From Tetraselmis striata (Eukaryota > Chlorophyta > Chlorodendrophyceae > Chlorodendrales > Chlorodendraceae), in the NCBI GenBank assembly GCA_006384855.1, contig VCJN01000573.1, positions 25,511 through 89,510 on the forward strand: DNA of 64,000 nt. The letters run 5' to 3'. A program made the position numbers and the translations under genes. Below the pieces are notes generated by a model, which was not told the DNA's origin, searched no databases, and was given only the letters and a program-made list of their open reading frames with translations. How positions within the stretch are numbered: the first letter of the stretch is position 1; every line of letters starts with the position of its first letter. Shown piece after piece: positions 58,592 through 64,000 of this stretch.

Positions 58592-61351
58592 AGCTCCTAC
58601 AGACCGCGGCAGCAGCAGTGGCAGCGCCCCGTTTTATTTGGGTTTGCGGGTCCCATGAAACTGCACTGTTTTGCGTCATCGAGCTGGGACATCCGGGCAG
58701 GTTCCGTGCTCTATTCTGATAGACTTCCAGACACTATGTAGTTCTCCCCTTTTTCTCGTGAGGAGGTATAAGCTGGTAGCGTGTAGCCAACCCAAAGCTG
58801 GTTCAGCACCCCCACGCCAGCCTGATGGGGCGGCCGTATGAGCGCCTGACCTGCCTGCTGCCCATGCCACTGTCGATGGGGAGCTGCACTGGTGGGGCGG
58901 GAGACCAAGGTTCCAACGTAGCTGCTGCGAGGGTGCACCGATGTGGTTGCTACGCCAGCCGCGCGCAGGCCGCAGCAGCCGCCGCCCCTACATGCATGCA
59001 CGAAGGAAGGCACGAGTCGTTGCGCTGGCGGTTGGATGGTCCAGACAGTGTGGATCTGCTGGCGTGAGAGCGGCTGTGGTTCGTCTGACTCAATCGGCAA
59101 TTGGCGGCCTGGGGAGGAGATTGCCGCAGGCGCCGCCACACACCGATGGAGTGTTGCCCTTTTGAAGCCGCGCGTCTTTTCGCCTGGCCATGTTGCAACA
59201 TCCGAAGCAGGACGGTCACCCGCGCCCCTTGAACAGCCCACTACACCGGTGCGGTGCGTATCTTCCTCTGCTTTGCCTTCCTCGTGGCCAGCTGGCCGCA
59301 CTGCTTCTGTGAGCAAGAAAGCACCTCGCCCGGACGCCCGCAACAGCGTTGCTGCTGTGCCATCCGTGGCATTCGAAACCGCCAGGTAGCGAAATCCGTC
59401 CGTGGGGGAAGCCGTCAATGCATGTCCGTGACATTCAGCTGTCATCCGCCATCAGTTTAGTCGTATGTGGTCGTTGCGGGAGTCTAATTTCATGGGATAA
59501 GCAGCCATTGCCAATGTGAGTAGGGCATAGAAGTACACTAGCTGTCCCTAGCTGCCCCTAGTTGTACATCGCGTACATCTCATATGACGATGTAGATGCA
59601 TGGTAGTGAGATTTGGCTACTTTTGTATTCGCGCGCAGCCGCAGATAATCGTACGGGTACCGGTACACATTTACGCCTGCGTCGCGCGTAGTCGTATCTG
59701 ATAATCTGCGCCATTCTGCGGCTGATGTGCGCGAATACGAAAAATAGCTTGAAATAACATTTCAAGCACTAAATACTTGGGAATATGTGCTTTCCAGTAT
59801 CATGCGCCGCCGAATTCATTGCGAGCAGAAATAGTGCTACGCATTAAGAGCTCTACGAGTGGCAAGTCCCATTGCATATAGGAAAGCAAACCGCATCGTA
59901 GTGAATAATAATTATTTTTATTAAATTGCTTTCACGTTGCCTGGTGAGCAGCCTGCGCGCGTAGTTGTGCCGTTATTTTGAGACCTGTAGTACTGATTGA
60001 GCACGCGTACTCGTATTTCCGCTTCGTCCAACTATATCCCATATCCTTGCCTCATCATGTAAATAATCTGCTATATCCTCGCCGAACAGGTAGCGTCGCT
60101 AGAGACTAGCGCTACTGGTCGTAGCTAATCCAGACGAGCTTCTCTTGTATTCGCCCTCCCCCCCCCCCCCCCCCCCCCCCCCCCCCATCAGCTGGTCGCA
60201 CTTGTATTTGCGGCCACCGGCAGATCCCCGTAGAGCCAAATTGCGCCCCAGCAAGCGGAGCCATCTGTACACGCGCGCTGTCCACCTTCGGCGGCGCGGG
60301 CTTCTCGCAGGTGCGTGCGGCTATGGCCCTGTTGACTACTGGCGTTCTACGATACGCCGCATGCCGCAAGTGGCGGGGCTGTACCCCCTCTTACTGCCGC
60401 CGTTACTAGGCGGGGGAACAAACCGAGTCACATGCATGTAGACAGTGCGGAGAGCGGGCCGGGAGGTGATGCCCACCGAGCCTTGATATTCGTTTCAGAT
60501 AGCATGCAAAACTATTGGCTGGCTGCATCTCGCACGCGAGCTCACCCGAGCGCGCAGGGTGAGCGGAGCCCGGGGGGGGGGGGGGGTCTCGACAATGCCC
60601 GCGTACAATATGATACGTACATAATCCTTGTACATAATAATTTCGTCGTACGAGGTGCGGCTGTACCGCAGTTCTATTGGATGCCCGTATATAATATGAT
60701 TACGCTGCCTCGGCTCGTGGCGGCAGGCGATTTGTAGGCGGTGCTCCTATACAGGTACATGATGTCCCTGTATGTATTAACCCTTTTACTCTGCTCCTAT
60801 CGGCGCGTGGTAAGTACAGCAGGCAATTTGACGATACACATAATACACCGGTAATATTCAAATGATAAATAAAATGAAGTCTCGACCACGCCGGCCGACT
60901 ACCTATACTTTTCGCTTTGCAGTGCCTGCACCATCAGCGGGAGCTACTGCTGGGTTGAGGTTGGGTTGAGGTTGCGACGACGGAAGGGAGGAGAGGAGAA
61001 ACACTACCGCGTGCGCTGCCGCTGCGCCCCCTGCCACGATAAGGGTAACTAGCTTCCCACCGCCGCAAAGAACCGGCTGCAGGCGCGAGCGGGCGGTACC
61101 GGTGTTATCAGCGTTACCGGAGATACTGTGTGGGCCGCCCACTTGTTGCTGACATCCGCCGACATCCGCTCCCGCTCCCCTCTGGACGCCCACCTCGCAG
61201 TCCCGCCCCCGTTGCCACTAGCGCATTTCGCGCGGCACTCAAGGGATCACATCATCCCCACCCTCTCGACGGGTGACGGTCCGGCTCCGTATGAGGCGGG
61301 CAGCGCGGCCGGGGGCGCGCTGAACGATCGAGGGAGCACGAACAGGTCGGC
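58592..61351. other. Intergenic region before the cyclic-nucleotide-binding gene
   Basis: No recognisable gene. Frames at 58711-59445 (-, 244 residues) and 58943-59389 (+) overlap on opposite strands and lack domains. A C run lies at 60158-60186 and a G run near 60572-60586. The stretch 59460-60110 is AT-richer with many short frames only. Confidence 0.4.
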
Positions 61352-63124
61352 ATGTCGGTGCCCGCCCGGCCGCGCGCGGACCACGGCGCGGAGGGCGCCG
61401 GCCCTGTGACGGGCGCGGTGCTGTCGACGTCGCTGTGTCCCGCCAACCGCGGCGATCGGCAATGGCGGGTCACAGCGCGCAAGGTGGCGGACCGCCAGCG
61501 GCCCAACCTCGCCCTGCCGGAGGTGCTTCACCAGGTGACCACCCCGGCCCGACATCTTTCGGGAATGGCACATAGACGAAAAGGTGAAGGAAATCGCCAC
61601 GCACGCACAGAGCAGGCATGCACGCATTCCATACTGTAGAAATTTCGTACATTTCTGGCGTTGCGAGCGCCGCAGTATCCCATCCAGCATATGCCTCCGC
61701 ACATGACGTCAACCGCCACGATCCCCTCTGAAGTCCACGCATCTCGCCAATTTGCCGTGCAGCTGCCGTGGCAGCGCGAGGCCGGAGGCGCTGTGCGATG
61801 CGGCCGCCAAGCTGGCGCGGCTGCCCTTCCTGGCCTGCCTGCCGCAGGGGGTGGCAGTGGAGCTGCTGCGCTGGGGCGAGCTGCGCGCAGTGGCGGAAGG
61901 TGCGGTGCAGGGGCGGGGTCGGGGCATCGAGGTGGCCGGGGCTGCCTGGTTTCCTGGTACTGTCCGATACCAGTGTCCTAATACTGGCGAAGACAGAAGG
62001 ATGGATTGAGGCCGGGGGAAGGGGGGGGGGGGGGTCACATCCTCTTGCTGCTTCAAGTTCGAGACTGCACCTGCTTGTCTTGCGTATCCATCCACTCGTG
62101 TGACCCGGCCTCCCACCGCCAGGCGAGGAGGTGGCGTCGCCCGCGACGGCGGACGCCAGCGGAGCACCGCTGCAGGTCGTCCTCAGCGGCAGCGCGATCG
62201 CGGAGTGGATGCCGCCGCCCGAGCCAAAGCCGGAGCCGGCCCAGGGGGCGCTCCTCTCCAGCGTCATCGGTTTGTTAAGGAGCAGTGTGGGCGCGGTGCC
62301 GGCAGGTGCGATAGCCACCCAGTGGGTTCGTCGCTACCATGTATGAACACTGCAGACTTGCTCTAGTATCATAAATCCTGGATGAATTTCGCCCTGCGGG
62401 CTAAAATTATGGCCATGGTCTTATAATTGACCCGATGAAAATCTTCATCAAGCCAGCTCTTCCCCGCATAACCTAGATTATTGTGACAGCTCACGCACAA
62501 ACCCTGAGCAAAATAACTGAGGTTCTGAGCTGTGCGCCGCGCATTACGAGGACTTGACTTTCCCTATCCTGGAACAACTCTATAATCTTTGACCCTCTTG
62601 CCAAAAAAGGAAATCTGCATCTTAAAAGAAACATGCCAGAACACAGCTTGGATACACCGATTTAAACAAAGTCTCTGACTTTGTGGTGCATAACAGTTCC
62701 TTCTTGTACTTGCGACCCGGTGCAGCGTACCGATGTGCCCCCCCCCCCCCCCCCCCCCCCCCACCTCTCCCCTCCCTAGCATGTCTAGCCTCCAACGACA
62801 CGCCCGTCCAAGCCATGGAAGGGCTAGTCGTGACTTGCTCGCTGGTCCGCTGATCGCTTGCTGTACCGGGCCGCCCGCAGGGAGCGCCAGCATGCCGGGC
62901 GCTGCGCTGGCGGAGACGGACCCAGCGGTGGAGCGCTCCACAGGCAGCGACTCGGGTGGGTTGCTCGAGCGCCGCACCCGCCATCATGACAGCGCCCCCC
63001 CCCCCCCCCCCCCTTTCCTCCCGGGGCTGTGCGCCTGAGGCGCTGTGTTGCTCTCCCCCCCCCCCACCCCCCCTCCCATGCAGCGAGCGCTGCCGGCAAG
63101 GAGGACGCCGCCGCTGCCGGCCAG
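61352..63124 (+). CDS. Cyclic-nucleotide-binding-domain protein, N-terminal part (runs off the window)
   Basis: Exons seen: 61352-61534, about 61734-61899, 62123-62269, 62881-62955 and 63084-63124, with compatible phases and a GTGCGG donor after the last. No stop is reached, so the gene continues beyond 64000. The start MSVPARPRADHG is followed by VTARKVADRQRPNLALPEVL. Then KLARLPFLACLPQGVAVELL and WGELRAVAEGEE form the start of a cyclic-nucleotide-binding fold, and LQVVLSGSAIAEW gives its beta-strand and turn. The next segments are a Pro/Ser/Ala-rich linker (PPPEPKPEPAQ, AAAAGQ), which may be an insert within the fold, since the phosphate-binding cassette (FGE...RAAT) is not yet seen. The start of the second exon is uncertain. 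Partner or ligand cannot be told. Confidence 0.6.
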
Positions 63125-63244
63125 GTGCGGTCATATTGCCGCTGGACGTGCCGCTCCTGCCCCTCTTGCCGTCCCCCCACTCGCGCGGTACCATTGCCCG
63201 GTTCCTGCGTACTACTCTTACCATCTATTCATGACTAGCGTGTT

Positions 63245-63819
63245 GTAGGTGGCAAATGCTTTAAACGGCGCGGTGCCTGGCCATGTGTTGCCGCCCTTCT
63301 AGCGTTTTCCTGTTATATTATACTCTGTTCCTCTATTTTATTCCCTTGGTAATATTGCCAAAGTTCCATCACAACAGACTGTTTGGATGCGGTAAGGATT
63401 ATGTAACCCTTCATGCTCGGCATTACACTTGATTTCACAGCGTTTGTAATCTTTGCCAAACGCGCTATGTATCCCTTACTAGTGCGTGTATGTATACGCG
63501 TCTATTACATGTTCAGTTATACCGTATAGAGTAGAGTGCCTAACGCGTGTAGCCGTCGTCAGTGCGATTGATTGGCATTATCTCATTGCTGTGCATCGGC
63601 CCGCATTTCTGTATCACGATCGGAACGCATGTATGCTTTTCCTTAATAAATGGGCAATACAAACTCAAACAACGCACTTGGTGCTTTCCTAAAATGGATT
63701 CGCAACACGACTGAGACGTATCTGTCAGTTTTCTTCCAAAACAATCCAAACTATCAACACATTTTTGGTATATCAAATTCTACCCGATTTCTATTTGCCG
63801 ATCTTCCATCCTGATAGAC
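63245..63819 (+). repeat. Interspersed repeat family, copy B
   Basis: About 575 bases starting GTAGGTGGCAAA, with GGTGCCTGG, CGTTTTCCTGTTA, GGGCAATACAAACTCAAACA and AACTATCAACACATTT, ending near TTCCATCCTGATAG. It matches 39643-40200 along its length in the same order and orientation. It probably lies in an intron of the cyclic-nucleotide-binding gene. Confidence 0.65.
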
Positions 63820-64000
63820 GGTTTAGTTTGTGAATAATGCCTGTGTTGTATACTTGTTTTATTGATTCTTGTTTGTATATCATTTATGCGGTTTATCTGC
63901 ATTATTATTTTACCCTTTTAGTATTGTTCTATTACCCTTTGAGTGCAGTTTTTTGTGTCTGTCCAGTTTGTTTCAGAGCATGACTTGTCTCCTGTTCTCC
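63820..64000. other. AT-rich sequence at the window edge, no feature seen
   Basis: Probably intron of the gene starting at 61352. No exon-like frame or repeat match was noticed. Confidence 0.3.

Noticed and set aside
58711-59445. 244-codon minus-strand frame
   Set aside because: No domain, no splice context, and overlapped by plus-strand frames of similar quality.

Overview
This window is nuclear DNA of a eukaryote, most likely a chlorophyte (chlorophycean) green alga. The genes are split into many short GC-rich exons joined by GT-AG introns. They include a plant-type cytochrome bc1 subunit, a tryptophan-pathway enzyme and an NTF2-like protein with plastid-transit-like N-termini, and a kinase resembling the Chlamydomonas aurora-like (CALK) group. 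TGTAA, the usual green-algal polyadenylation signal, lies downstream of several stop codons, and TTTAGGG/TTTTAGGG-type repeats are scattered through introns. The species cannot be named from sequence alone. All exon models were built by eye from splice sites, reading-frame phase and family motifs; each full model closes in frame.

Layout. 1-8.6 kb: the 3' end of an unknown gene, then decayed coding remnants and gene-poor sequence. 8.7-10.3 kb: a two-exon CALK/aurora-like kinase (+). 12.0-13.7 kb: QCR7 (-), divergent from phosphoribosylanthranilate isomerase (+, 14.8-17.0 kb). 18.7-21.9 kb: a plastid NTF2-like protein (+), with a foldback element in its last intron. 22-33.9 kb: a mobile-element block with a diverged direct-repeat pair, an 842-bp TAA-flanked terminal-inverted-repeat element, a 2.36-kb near-perfect inverted repeat, and a decayed Tnp2/CACTA-like transposase. 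34.0-46.9 kb: a 24-exon gene (-) for a coiled-coil protein of about 1505 residues. 47.6-50.2 kb: a secretory sulfotransferase (+), divergent from the coiled-coil gene. 51.9-58.6 kb: a 17-exon HEAT-repeat protein resembling TTI2 (+). 61.4 kb to the right edge: the start of a cyclic-nucleotide-binding-domain protein (+) that appears to run out of the window.

The host genes are ordinary nuclear housekeeping or signalling genes (respiration, tryptophan synthesis, sulfation, PIKK chaperoning, kinase signalling) and do not form a cluster. The most unusual features are cytosine homopolymers placed just after many 5' splice sites, the inverted repeat beside the CACTA-like transposase, and a roughly 570-bp interspersed repeat family lodged in introns.
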